Source: Dactylorhiza incarnata (Eukaryota > Streptophyta > Magnoliopsida > Asparagales > Orchidaceae). Taken from it: 64,000 bases of DNA. Below, piece after piece: positions 44,601-57,179 of this stretch. Position 1 is the first letter of the stretch, and every line of letters starts with the position of its first letter. A model generated the notes under the pieces. That model was not told the origin of the DNA. It saw only the letters and a list, made by a program, of their open reading frames with translations, and made no database searches. The translations under genes were made by a program, and so were the position numbers. The stretch spans positions 6,839,001 through 6,903,000 of the forward strand of contig JAWHQI010000028.1 of assembly GCA_033032865.1 (NCBI GenBank), in the 5' to 3' direction.

Positions 44601-47600
44601 CAATGTCCACCACTAGTAGAGCTCGCTCCTAGCAGTGTGTCGACCCAATGTCCACCACTAGTAGAGCTCGCTCCTAGCAGTGTGTCGACCCAATGTCCAC
44701 CACTAGTAGAGCTCGCTCCTAGAAGTGTGTCGACCCAACGTCCACCACTAGTAGAGCTCGCTCCTAGAAATGTGTCGACCCAATGTCCACCACTAGTAGA
44801 GCTCGCTCCTAGCAGTGTGTCGACCCTATGTCCACCACTAGTAGAGCTCGCTCCTAGTAGTGTGTCGACCCTATGTCCACCACTAGTAGAGCTCGCTCCT
44901 AGAAGTGTGTCGACCCAATGTCCACCACTAGTAGAGCTCGCTCCTAGCAGTGTGTCGACCCTATGTCCACCACTAGTAGAGCTCGCTCCTAGAAATGTGT
45001 CGACCCAATGTCCACCACTAGTAGAGCTCGCTCCTAGAAGTGTGTCGACCCAACGTCCACCACTAGTAGAGCTCGCTCCTAGAAGTGTGTCGACCCTATG
45101 TCCACCACTAGTAGAGCTCGCTCCTAGCAGTGTGTCGACCCAATGTCCACCACTAGTAGAGCTCGCTCCTAGCAGTGTGTCGACCCAATGTCCACCACTA
45201 GTAGAGCTCGCTCCTAGCAGTGTGTCGACCCAATGTCCACCACTAGTAGAGCTCGCTCCTAGAAGTGTGTCGACCCAACGTCCACCACTAGTAGAGCTCG
45301 CTCCTAGAAGTGTGTCGACCCTATGTCCACCACTAGTAGAGCTCGCTCCTAGCAGTGTGTCGACCCTATGTCCACCACTAGTAGAGCTCGCTCCTAGAAA
45401 TGTGTCGACCCAATGTCCACCACTAGTAGAGCTCGCTCCTAGAAGTGTGTCGACCCAACGTCCACCACTAGTAGAGCTCGCTCCTAGAAGTGTGTCGACC
45501 CTATGTCCACCACTAGTAGAGCTCGCTCCTAGCAGTGTGTCGACCCAATGTCCACCACTAGTAGAGCTCGCTCCTAGCAGTGTGTCGACCCAATGTCCAC
45601 CACTAGTAGAGCTCTCTCCTAGCAGTGTGTCGACCCAATGTCCACCACTAGTAGAGCTCGCTCCTAGAAGTGTGTCGACCCAACGTCCACCACTAGTAGA
45701 GCTCGCTCCTAGAAATGTGTCGACCCAATGTCCACCACTAGTAGAGCTCGCTCCTAGCAGTGTGTCGACCCTATGTCCACCACTAGTAGAGCTCGCTCCT
45801 AGCAGTGTGTCGACCCTATGTCCACCACTAGTAGAGCTCGCTCCTAGAAGTGTGTCGACCCAATGTCCACCACTAGTAGAGCTCGCTCCTAGCAGTGTGT
45901 CGACCCTATGTCCACCACTAGTAGAGCTCGCTCCTAGAAATGTGTCGACCCAATGTCCACCACTAGTAGAGCTCGCTCCTAACAGTGTGTCGACCCTATG
46001 TCCACCACTAGTAGAGCTCGCTCCTAGCAGTGTGTCGACCCTATGTCCACCACTAGTAGAGCTCGCTCCTAGAAGTGTGTCGACCCAATGTCCACCACTA
46101 GTAGAGCTCGCTCCTAGCAGTGTGTCGACCCTATGTCCACCACTAGTAGAGCTCGCTCCTAGAAGTGTGTCGACCCAATGTCCACCACTAGTAGAGCTCG
46201 CTCCTAGCAGTGTGTCGACCCTATGTCCACCACTAGTAGAGCTCGCTCCTAGAAATGTGTCGACCCAATGTCCACCACTAGTAGAGCTCGCTCCTAGAAG
46301 TGTGTCGACCCAACGTCCACCACTAGTAGAGCTCGCTCCTAGAAGTGTGTCGACCCTATGTCCACCACTAGTAGAGCTCGCTCCTAGCAGTGTGTCGACC
46401 CAATGTCCACCACTAATAGAGCTCGCTCCTAGAAGTGTGTCGACCCAACGTCCACCACTAGTAGAGCTCGCTCCTAGAAATGTGTCGACCCAATGTCCAC
46501 CACTAGTAGAGCTCGCTCCTAGCAGTGTGTCGACCCTATGTCCACCACTAGTAGAGCTCGCTCCTAGCAGTGTGTCGACCCTATGTCCACCACTAGTAGA
46601 GCTCGCTCCTAGAAGTGTGTCGACCCAATGTCCACCACTAGTAGAGCTCGCTCCTAGCAGTGTGTCGACCCTATGTCCACCACTAGTAGAGCTCGCTCCT
46701 AGAAATGTGTCGACCTAATGTCCACCACTAGTAGAGCTCGCTCCTAACAGTGTGTCGACCCTATGTCCACCACTAGTAGAGCTCGCTCCTAGCAGTGTGT
46801 CGACCCTATGTCCACCACTAGTAGAGCTCGCTCCTAGAAGTGTGTCGACCCAATGTCCACCACTAGTAGAGCTCGCTCCAAGCAGTGTGTCGACCCAATG
46901 TCCACCACTAGTAGAGCTCGCTCCTAGAAGTGTGTCGACCCAATGTCCACCACTAGTAGAGCTCGCTCCTAGAAGTGTGTCGACCCAACGTCCACCACTA
47001 GTAGAGCTCGCTCCTAGAAGTGTGTCGACCCAATGTACACCACTAGTAGAGCTCGCTCCTAGAAGTGTGTCGACCCAACGTCCACCACTAGTAGAGCTCG
47101 CTCCTAGCAGAGTGTCGACCCTATGTCCACCACTAGTAGAGCTCGCTCCTAGAAGTGTGTCGACCCAAAGTCCACCACTAGTAGAGCTCGCTCCTAGCAG
47201 TGTGTCGACCCAATGTCCACCACTAGTAGAGCTCGCTCCTAGCAGTGTGTCGACCCAATGTCCACCACTAGTAGAGCTCGCTCCTAGAAGTGTGTCGACC
47301 CAACGTCCACCACTAGTAGAGCTCGCTCCTAGAAGTGTGTCGACCCTATGTCCACCACTAGTAGAGCTCGCTCCTAGAAGTGTGTCGACCCTATGTCCAC
47401 CACTAGTAGAGCTCGCTCCTAGCAGTGTGTCGACCCAATGTCCACCACTAGTAGAGCTCGCTCCTAGCAGTGTGTCGACCCAATGTCCACCACTAGTAGA
47501 GCTCGCTCCTATCAGTGTGTCGACCCAATGTCCACCACTAGTAGAGCTCGCTCCTAGCAGTGTGTCGACCCAATGTCCACCACTAGTAGAGATCTCTCCT

Positions 47601-48680
47601 AGAAGTGTGTCGACCCAACGTCCACCACTAGTAGAGCTCGCTCCTAGAAGTGTGTCGACCCAACGTCCACCACTAGTAGAGCTCGCTCCTAGAAATGTGT
47701 CGACCCAATGTCCACCACTAGTAGAGCTCGCTCCTAGCAGTGTGTCGACCCTATGTCCACCACTAGTAGAGCTCGCTCCTAGTAGTGTGTCGACCCTATG
47801 TCCACCACTAGTAGAGCTCGCTCCTAGAAGTGTGTCGACCCAATGTCCACCACTAGTAGAGCTCGCTCCTAGCAGTGTGTCGACCCTATGTCCACCACTA
47901 GTAGAGCTCGCTCCTAGAAATGTGTCGACCCAATGTCCACCACTAGTAGAGCTCGCTCCTAGAAGTGTGTCGACCCAACGTCAACCACTAGTAGAGCTCG
48001 CTCCTAGAAGTGTGTCGACCCTATGTCCACCACTAGAAGAGCTCGCTCCTAGCAGTGTGTCGACCCTATGTCCACCACTAGTAGAGATCGCTCCTAGAAG
48101 TGTGTCGACCCAATGTCCACCACTAGTAGAGCTCGCTCCTAGCAGTGTGTCGACCCAATGTCCACCACTAGTAGAGCTCGCTCCTAGCAGTGTGTCGACC
48201 CAATGTCCACCACTAGTAGAGCTCGCTCCTAGAAGTGTGTCGACCCAACGTCCACAACTAGTAGAGCTCGCTCCTAGAAGTGTGTCGACCGAATGTCCAC
48301 CACTAGTAGAGCTCGCTCCTAGCAGAGTGTCGACCCTATGTCCACCACTAGTAGAGCTCGCTCCTAGAAGTGTGTCGACCCAACGTCCACCACTAGTAGA
48401 GCTCGCTCCTAGAAGTGTGTCGACCCAATGTCCACCACTAGTAGAGCTCGCTCCTAGAAGTGTGTCGACCCAACGTCCACCACTAGTAGAGCTCGCTCCT
48501 AGAAGTGTGTCGACCCAATGTCCACCACTAGTAGAGCTCGCTCCTAGCAGAGTGTCGACCCTATGTCCACCACTAGTAGAGCTCGCTCCTAGAAGTGTGT
48601 CGACCCAATGTCCACCACTAGTAGAGCTCGCTCCTAGAAGTGTGTCGACCCAATGTCCACCACTAGTAGAGCTCGCTCCT

Positions 48681-48726
48681 AGAAGTGTGTCGACCCCAAC
48701 GTCCACCACTAGTAGAGCTCGCTCCT
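48681..48726. repeat. Single 46-bp monomer in the satellite
   Basis: GTCGACCCCAACG has one more C than the usual GTCGACCCAACG. It shifts the open frame and is the only length variant I noticed. Confidence 0.85.
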
Positions 48727-51700
48727 AGAAGTGTGTCGACCCAATGTTCACCACTAGTAGAGCTCGCTCCTAGAAGTGTGTCGACCCAACGTCCACCACT
48801 AGTAGAGCTCGCTCCTAGAAGTGTGTCGACCCAATGTCCACCACTAGTAGAGCTCGCTCCTAGCAGAGTGTCGACCCTATGTCCACCACTAGTAGAGCTC
48901 GCTCCTAGAAGTGTGTCGACCCAATGTCCACCACTAGTAGAGCTCGCTCCTAGCAGTGTGTCGACCCAATGTCCACCACTAGTAGAGCTCGCTCCTAGCA
49001 GTGTGTCGACCCTATGTCCACCACTAGTAGAGATCGCTCCTTGCAGTGTGTCGACCCAATGTCCACCACTAGTAGAGCTCGCTCCTAGCAGTGTGTCGAC
49101 CCAATGTCCACCACTAGTAGAGCTCGCTCCTAGAAGTGTGTCGACCCAACGTCCACCACTAGTAGAGCTCGCTCCTAGAAGTGTGTCGACCCTACGTCCA
49201 CCACTAGTAGAGCTCGATCCTAGAAATGTGTCGACCCAATGTCCACCACTAGTAGAGCTCGCTCCTAGCAGAGTGTCGACCCTATGTCCACCACTAGTAG
49301 AGCTCGCTCCTAGAAGTGTGTCGACCCAATGTCCACCACTAGTAGAGCTCGCTCCTAGCAGTGTGTCGACCCAACGTCCACCACTAGTAGAGCTCGCTCC
49401 TAGCAGTGTGTCGACCCAAAGTCCACCACTAGTAGAGCTCGCTCCTAGAAGTGTGTCGACCCAACGTCCACCACTAGTAGAGCTCGCTCCTAGAAGTGTG
49501 TCGACCCAATGTCCACCACTAGTAGAGCTCGCTCCTAGCAGAGTGTCGACCCTATGTCCACCACTAGTAGAGCTCGCTCCTAGAAGTGTGTCGACCCAAT
49601 GTCCACCACTAGTAGAGCTCGCTCCTAGCAGAGTGTCGACCCTATGTCCACCACTAGTAGAGCTCGCTCCTAGAAGTGTGTCGACCCAATGTCCACCACT
49701 AGTAGAGCTCGCTCCTAGCAGTGTGTCGACCCAATGTCCACCACTAGTAGAGCTCGCTCCTAGCAGTGTGTCGACCCAATGTCCACCACTAGTAGAGCTC
49801 GCTCCTAGCAGAATGTCGACCCTATGTCCACCACTAGTAGAGCTCGCTCCTAGAAGTGTGTCGACCCAATGTCCACCACTAGTAGAGCTCGCTCCTAGCA
49901 GAGTGTCGACCCTATGTCCACCACTAGTAGAGCTCGCTCCTAGAAGTGTGTCGACCCTATGTCCACCACTAGTAGTGCTCGCTCCTAGAAGTGTGTCGAC
50001 CCAATGTCCACCACTAGTAGAGCTCGCTCCTAGCAGTGTGTCGACCCTATGTCCACCACTAGTAGAGCTCGCTCCTAGAAGTGTGTCGACCCAATGTCCA
50101 CCACTAGTAGAGCTCGCTCCTAGCAGTGTGTCGACCCAATGTCCACCACTAGTAGAGCTCGCTCCTAGCAGTGTGTCGACCCAATGTCCACCACTAGTAG
50201 AGCTCGCTCCTAGAAGTGTGTCGACCCAACGTCCACCACTAGTAGAGCTCGCTCCTAGAAGTGTGTCGACCCAATGTCCACCACTAGTAGAGCTCGCTCC
50301 CAGAAGTGTGTCGACCCAACGTCCACCACTAGTAGAGCTCGCTCCTAGAAGTGTGTCGACCCAATGTCCACCACTAGTAGAGCTCGCTCCTAGCAGAGTG
50401 TCGACCCTATGTCCACCACTAGTAGAGCTCGCTCCTAGAAGTGTGTCGACCCAATGTCCACCACTAGTAGAGCTCGCTCCTAGCAGTGTGTCGACCCAAT
50501 GTCCACCACTAGTAGAGCTCGCTCCTAGCAGTGTGTCGACCCAATGTCCACCACTAGTAGAGCTCGCTCCTTGCAGTGTGTCGACCCAATGTCCACCACT
50601 AGTAGAGCTCGCTCCTAGCAGTGTGTCGACCCAATGTCCACCACTAGTAGAGCTCGCTCCTAGAAGTGTGTCGACCCAACGTCCACCACTAGTAGAGCTC
50701 GCTCCTAGAAGTGTGTCGACCCTACGTCCACCACTAGTAGAGCTCGATCCTACAAGTGTGTCGACCCAACGTCCACCACTAGTAGAGCTCGCTCCTAGAA
50801 GTGTGTCGACCCTATGTCCACCACTAGTAGAGCTCGCTCCTAGAAGTGTGTCAACCCAATGTCCACCACTAGTATAGCTCGCTCCTAGCAGTGTGTCGAC
50901 CCAATGTCCACCACTAGTAGAGCTCGCTCCTAGAAGTGTGTCGACCCAACATCCACCACTAGTAGAGCTCGCTCCTAGAAGTGTGTCGACCCTATGTCCA
51001 CCACTAGTAGAGCTCGCTCCTAGCAGTGTGTCGACCCAATGTCCACCACTAGTAGAGCTTGCTCCTAGACGTGTGTCGACCCAACGTCCACCACTAGTAG
51101 AGCTCGCTCCTAGAAATGTGTCGACCCAATGTCCACCACTAGTAGAGCTCGCTCCTAGCAGTGTGTCGACCCTATGTCCACCACTAGTAGAGCTCGCTCC
51201 TAGCAGTGTGTCGACCCTATGTCCACCACTAGTAGAGCTCGCTCCTAAAAGTGTGTCGACCCAATGTCCACCACTAGTAGAGCTCGCTCCTAGCAGTGTG
51301 TCGACCCTACGTCCACCACTAGTAGAGCTCGCTCCTAGAAATGTGTCGACCTAATGTCCACCACTAGTAGAGCTCGCTCCTAACAGTGTGTCGACCCTAT
51401 GTCCACCACTAGTAGAGCTCGCTCCTAGCAGTGTGTCGACCCTATGTCCACCACTAGTAGAGCTCGCTCCTAGAAGTGTGTCGACCCAATGTCCACCACT
51501 AGTAGAGCTCGCTCCTAGCAGTGTGTCGACCCTATGTCCACCACTAGTAGAGCTCGCTCCTAGAAGTGTGTCGACCCAATGTCCACCACTAGTATAGCTC
51601 GCTCCTAGCAGTGTGTCGACCCAATGTCCACCACTAGTAGAGCTCGCTCCTAGCAGTGTGTCGACCCAATGTCCACCACTAGTAGAGCTCGCTCCTAGAA

Positions 51701-54043
51701 GTGTGTCGACCCAACGTCCACCACTAGTATAGCTCGCTCCTAGAAGTGTGTCGACCCAATGTCCACCACTAGTAGAGCTCGCTCCTAGAAGTGTGTCGAC
51801 CCAACGTCCACCACTAGTAGAGCTCGCTCCTAGAAGTGTGTCGACCCAATGTCCACCACTAGTAGAGCTCGCTCCTAGCAGAGTGTCGACCCTATGTCCA
51901 CCACTAGTAGAGCTCGCTCCTAGAAGTGTGTCGACCCAATGTCCACCACTAGTAGAGCTCGCTCCTAGCAGTGTGTCGACCCAATGTCCACCACTAGTAG
52001 AGCTCGCTCCTAGCAGTGTGTCGACCCAATGTCCACCACTAGTAGAGCTCGCTCCTAGAAGTGTGTCGACCCAACGTCCACCACTAGTAGAGCTCGCTCC
52101 TAGAAGTGTGTCGACCCTATGTCCACCACTAGTAGAGCTCGCTCCTAGCAGTGTGTCGACCCAATGTCCACCACTAGTAGAGCTCGCTCCTAGCAGTGTG
52201 TCGACCCAATGTCCACCACTAGTAGAGCTCGCTCCTAGCAGTGTGTCGACCCAATGTCCACCACTAGTAGAGCTCGCTCCTAGCAGTGTGTCGACCCAAT
52301 GTCCACCACTAGTAGAGATCTCTCCTAGAAGTGTGTCGACACAACGTCCACCACTAGTAGAGCTCGCTCCTAGAAGTGTGTCGACCCAATGTCCACCACT
52401 AGTAGAGCTCGCTCCTAGCAGTGTGTCGACCCAACGTCCACCACTAGTAGAGCTCGCTCCTAGAAGTGTGTCGACCCAATGTCCACCACTAGTAGAGCTC
52501 GCTCCTAGAAGTGTGTCGACCCAACGTCCACCACTAGTAGAGCTCGCTCCTAGAAATGTGTCGACCCAATGTCCACCACTAGTAGAGCTCGCTCCTAGCA
52601 GTGTGTCGACCCTATGTCCACCACTAGTAGAGCTCGCTCCTAGCAGTGTGTCGACCCTATGTCCACCACTAGTAGAGCTCGCTCCTAGAAGTGTGTCGAC
52701 CCAATGTCCACCACTAGTAGAGCTCGCTCCTAGCAGTGTGTCGACCCAATGTCCACCACTAGTAGAGCTCGCTCCTAGCAGTGTGTCGACCGAACGTCCA
52801 CCACTAGTAGAGCTCGCTCCTAGAAGTGTGTCGACCGAATGTCCACCACTAGTAGAGCTCGCTCCTAGCAGAGTGTCGACCCTATGTCCACCACTAGTAG
52901 AGCTCGCTCCTAGAAGTGTGTCGACCCAACGTCCACCACTAGTAGAGCTCGCTCCTAGAAGTGTGTCGACCCAATGTCCACCACTAGTAGAGCTCGCTCC
53001 TAGAAGTGTGTCGACCCAACGTCCACCACTAGTAGAGCTCGCTCCTAGAAGTGTGTCGACCCAATGTCCACCACTAGTAGAGCTCGCTCCTAGCAGAGTG
53101 TCGACCCTATGTCCACCACTAGTAGAGCTCGCTCCTAAAAGTGTGTCGACCCAATGTCCACCACTAGTAGAGCTCGCTCCTAGCAGTGTGTCGACCTAAT
53201 GTCCACCACTAGTAGAGCTCGCTCCTAGCAGTGTGTCGACCCAATGTCCACCACTAGTAGAGCTCGCTCCTAGAAGTGTGTCGACCCAATGTCCACCACT
53301 AGTAGAGCTCGCTCCTAGCAGAGTGTCGACCCTATGTCCACCACTAGTAGAGCTCGCTCCTAGAAGTGTGTCGACCCAATGTCCACCACTAGTAGAGCTC
53401 GCTCCTAGCAGTGTGTCGACCCAATGTCCACCACTAGTAGAGCTCGCTCCTAGCAGTGTGTCGACCCAATGTCCACCACTAGTAGAGCTCGCTCCTAGCA
53501 GAATGTCGACCCTATGTCCACCACTAGTAGAGCTCGCTCCTAGAAGTGTGTCGACCCAATGTCCACCACTAGTAGAGCTCGCTCCTAGCAGAGTGTCGAC
53601 CCTATGTCCACCACTAGTAGAGCTCGCTCCTAGAAGTGTGTCGACCCAATGTCCTCCACTAGTAGAGCTCGCTCCTAGCAGTGTGTCGACCCAATGTCCA
53701 CCACTAGTAGAGCTCGCTCCTAACAGTGTATCGACCCTATGTCCACCACTAGTAGAGCTCGCTCCTAGCAGTGTGTCGACCCTATGTCCACCACTAGTAG
53801 AGCTCGCTCCTAGTAGTGTGTCGACCCAATGTCCACCACTAGTAGAGCTCGCTCCTAGCAGTGTGTCGACCCTATGTCCACCACTAGTAGAGCTCGCTCC
53901 TAGAAGTGTGTCGACCCAATGTCCACCACTAGTAGAGCTCGCTCCTAGCAGTGTGTCGACCCAATGTCCACCACTAGTAGAGCTCGCTCCTAGCAGTGTG
54001 TCGACCCAATGTCCACCACTAGTAGAGCTCGCTCCTAGAAGTG

Positions 54044-56758
54044 TGTCACAACCCGTATTTTCCCGAAATAAATTATATTATCAGAGCGAAGGGGAAAACA
54101 CGCGTCATGATGCCACGTCCTGTAGGGGACAACTACAGACGTTCAGGCGAGCACTCAAACGAACATTTTCTTTTACAAAAAAAAAAAGGAATGAATTAAG
54201 TAAAAGGATTATCTTTTAAGATTCATTTCATTAGATTAGAAAGCCGCGTCCCTCGGCCCTGCGGTTTACCTAGCCGCACCTTATAAAAGACAAGCATTCA
54301 CAACGGAAGAAAATAAGTTCACTTTATCCCCTAACGGCGCTGAAGACTAGAGACGTCTCCAGGGCAATCGCCGGTCTAAATTTAGTATATAATAAGGAGT
54401 TATTAGTTTTATTTAAGTTTACGTTTTTGCAAATATGTGATACTTAATAGTAAATGCAACTAACGGTTAAAAGATCAACTTTTCTTATAATGCTAGAAGA
54501 AACTGCTATAGTATGCATCAAAATAAGTTTTTTTCCCAGAGTGTATAATCACAAAATAACCAAGTGGCAGTAAAGGAACTAGCAGTAGTAGCAGCAAGTG
54601 AACCAAACAAAAAGCCGTACGGGCGTCAACATCTGACACGAACCCGCAGGCGAACAAGTCAACTATCAAAGACAAGCTACAACAAAAGGAGCTGAATCCT
54701 TACCCACTGGAGAGGGAAGGCCTCGACGACGATCAGAGCGACCCCGCTCAACTCTGGCGGCAGCTACTAACCTGAACCTGAGGCATCCATAAGAAAAGAA
54801 TGCCTCAGCCCAAAGGGTGCAAGAAAACAGCATGGGTATAAGAAAAGAAAAGGCAGGGTAACAAGTAGCGTACACAGACTGAAACGAGCATATAGTACAT
54901 ATATATATACACATACATTCATATATATAACTATATATATATATGCTTATATAAGGGTTCAGTAATAGAAGTTTAAGGAGATCCCGCATATAACCAGCCC
55001 GAGAATCGAGAGCATGACTAAACTTGGCATATAATGCAAACATGGACAGGGGGGTGGCGGACCCAAAACAATGTCACTATCCACTCACATAAAGGGGACA
55101 TTCACCCCAACTAAATAAAGGCGCCGTGGTGGTGGTCTCATCGCCCCACCAACCACTATTAACATAACTATGATGGAGGACCCCATTGTTCCCTGTACCC
55201 ATCATTCCAATGCAACCAAGTCCATCAATATTTAGCCAAGTAATAATAAGGGATATGCAGAGTTAAACACGCAAACACCATTCGGGTTAAGCATAGACAA
55301 TCCCAAGGGGCAGCCCCCACCATACTAACCACATAAACAGCAATCCCTAAATGCACGAGGTGCAGCCCTTAAAGCAAACAAAGCACACAAAGGCAGCCCC
55401 AAACAGAGCCCCCAACAGCACCAACAGCCCTCAATTCAGCAAGGAGCAGCCCCTTAAAGCATAACATCCCCCAATTCAACAAGGAAAGGAGCAGCCCCAA
55501 ATCAACAACAAAAGATATATCACCCGAGGGGTAAGAAAGGGTAGAAGAATCATGAAATTCCCATGGATCTCATTCATTAGCTTAGCGTTAGATTTCTCAC
55601 GGGACGGACCAAGCTCTCAGGCAACCAATTTGCATAGATGCGGCCAAAACTATAGCAGGACTCTTACCAAAAATAAAATGAGCCGATTCGGTGGCAAGCA
55701 ACTGAGTATATACCTTTATACATATAGCCAAACCTATTGCAACAGGCAACCATAACTGCCAATGTTATCATAGTTATAGGCAGACCAAAAAAAAGGGATA
55801 TATGCATATAAAACCTTGAGCTGGACCTTATACAACCAATAGGGAATCTATCACATAGCAGCAGAGAACTCTCCCAACAACAAGTTGAATGAATCTAACC
55901 CAAAACATCGGCTCCCACGGCAACAAAGAAATAGCAGAAGGCATAATCAACAAAAGAGGTCCTACGCTGGGGCTTAATAAGCAGGTAACCATTTTCCTTG
56001 CCCCAGCAAAAGCAAAAAAAAAAAGAAATTTCCTTTGCAATAACAATATGAAGAACAGGTGAAATTGCGCTGGGGTAAGAAGGCAGTAAAAGTAGGAGAA
56101 GGGAGGAGAAGAGGAAGTTTTCTTGCCTCGCTTACTCACGGCGACTTGCCGGACCGCAACCACGCAAGGAGAGAGCCGCCCTGGACCCTAGCTCCGGCGA
56201 CCCAACCTCCTCCGATAGCACCGGCGACAAAAACGGCGCCGACCAACGAAACCCTAGAAGTGTTCTCCACGGCAGAGATCGGAGAAGAAGGGGAAGGGTA
56301 TCGGGGAGAGGGAGAGCAGGAACCGAGAAAATGCCGATTAGAAGCCAGCTGAGAGGAGTTATAACCAAGGCCCCTTTTGTATGTAATATTAATAATAACT
56401 ATAAGTGTTGTGGTTGATCCTGCATAAAACCACCTGCATGTGAACATAAGGCCTGACGAAATCAAAATCTTAAACGCATATACGCATATATATATATATC
56501 GTATTCATGTTTGTATCGCTCTTTATATATATATATAACCCGTCACCTTAATCTAAATCGTATAAACGTATGTATATATATATATATGCATATATTTGCA
56601 CCTTTACCAAATTTAACGCCGAATCAACACCCCCATCTAGCGCTAATCCGCCGGACGACGACGACGATTCCGAAAGGTAACGCCCTAAATTAAAACCTCA
56701 ATTTCGGATAATTATTCTTAATTTCACGTGCTTTGCTAAAAGAATCTGGGGCGTTACA
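54044..56758 (-). repeat. Element B 3' LTR (left)
   Basis: TGTCACAACCCGTATTTTCC to GGGGCGTTACA. It contains AT-rich tracts (54895-54950, 56483-56600), a region rich in CAGCCCC (55300-55500) and no gene. Open frames in it repeat exactly in the other LTR and are not supported as coding. Confidence 0.95.
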
Positions 56759-56773
56759 GTCACCCCTCCTCAC
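56759..56773 (-). other. Element B polypurine tract
   Basis: Minus-strand GTGAGGAGGGGTGAC abuts the start of the 3' LTR. Confidence 0.75.
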
Positions 56774-56851
56774 AAAAAGTTTCGACCCGAAACTTTGCAA
56801 CCACAATATCAAACAAGGAAAAACACAAGAGACGGGAACTTACCGGGGAAA

Positions 56852-57179
56852 CTAGCCGAAAAGATGAGGATAGGACTCCTTCATCGCTGACTCGAGCTCC
56901 CAGGTCGCACCCCGAACATCCTGATTGTCCCAGAGGATCTTGACCATAGGAATGGTCTTCCTCCGCAACACTCGATCCGCCCTTTCCAAAATGCGAACGG
57001 GCTGCTCTACAAACGATAGATTGGGCTGCAGCACTGGCACAGAATCTAGAACATGACGATCGCTGCGGACACACTTGCGCAACTGGCTCACATGGAAAAC
57101 GTCATGCACACCGGGAAAAGAGGCAGGTAACGGCAACTGTAAGCAGAAACCCCGATGCGCTCGACGTCCTCGAAAGGGC
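56852..57179 (-). pseudogene. Element B chromodomain-like C-terminus
   Basis: The minus-strand frame holds FPGVHDVFHVSQLRKCV, the usual end of the GPY/F region. Then comes RILERADRVLRRKTIPMVKILW...GATWELE...YPHLFG, a chromodomain-like tail of Del/Tekay type that in relatives may target chromatin. It is out of frame with the integrase to its right; at least two single-base indels lie between about 57115 and 57235. Confidence 0.82.

Larger units (their letters stand above)
41670..54043. repeat. 45-bp satellite array, right block (about 275 monomers)
   Basis: It continues the left block after the TCGAC duplication. The phase is kept for about 12.4 kb with one 46-bp monomer (extra C near 48695). 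Open frames of up to 1668 codons (plus strand, repeat VSTQCPPLVELAPRS) and several hundred codons on the minus strand (repeat VDTLLGASSTSGGHW) are produced by the period alone. Common variants change the encoded residue (R/S, S/N/R, Q/L, C/R), so they show no sign of protein constraint. Several rare variants recur at exact multiples of 45 bp. The block ends where element B begins. Confidence 0.97.

Noticed and set aside
32531..54043. CRISPR-like array
   Set aside because: Units are directly adjacent and nearly identical with no unique spacers, in a plant retrotransposon context.
32487..54219. Very long open frames in the satellite (up to 1668 codons) as genes for a repeat protein
   Set aside because: They follow from a 45-bp period with one stop-free frame per strand. 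Both strands are open together, variants change residues freely, and there is no proper start or 3' end.
54493..56465. Small open frames in the element B LTR (repeated at 61424-63395)
   Set aside because: They are identical in both LTRs because the LTRs are identical, not from selection. No domain or codon bias is seen.
56793..56843. Possible intron at the end of element B pol (GTAAGTTCC...TTGCAAAG)
   Set aside because: The donor is good, but 51 bp is too short for a typical plant intron and removal does not join the frames.
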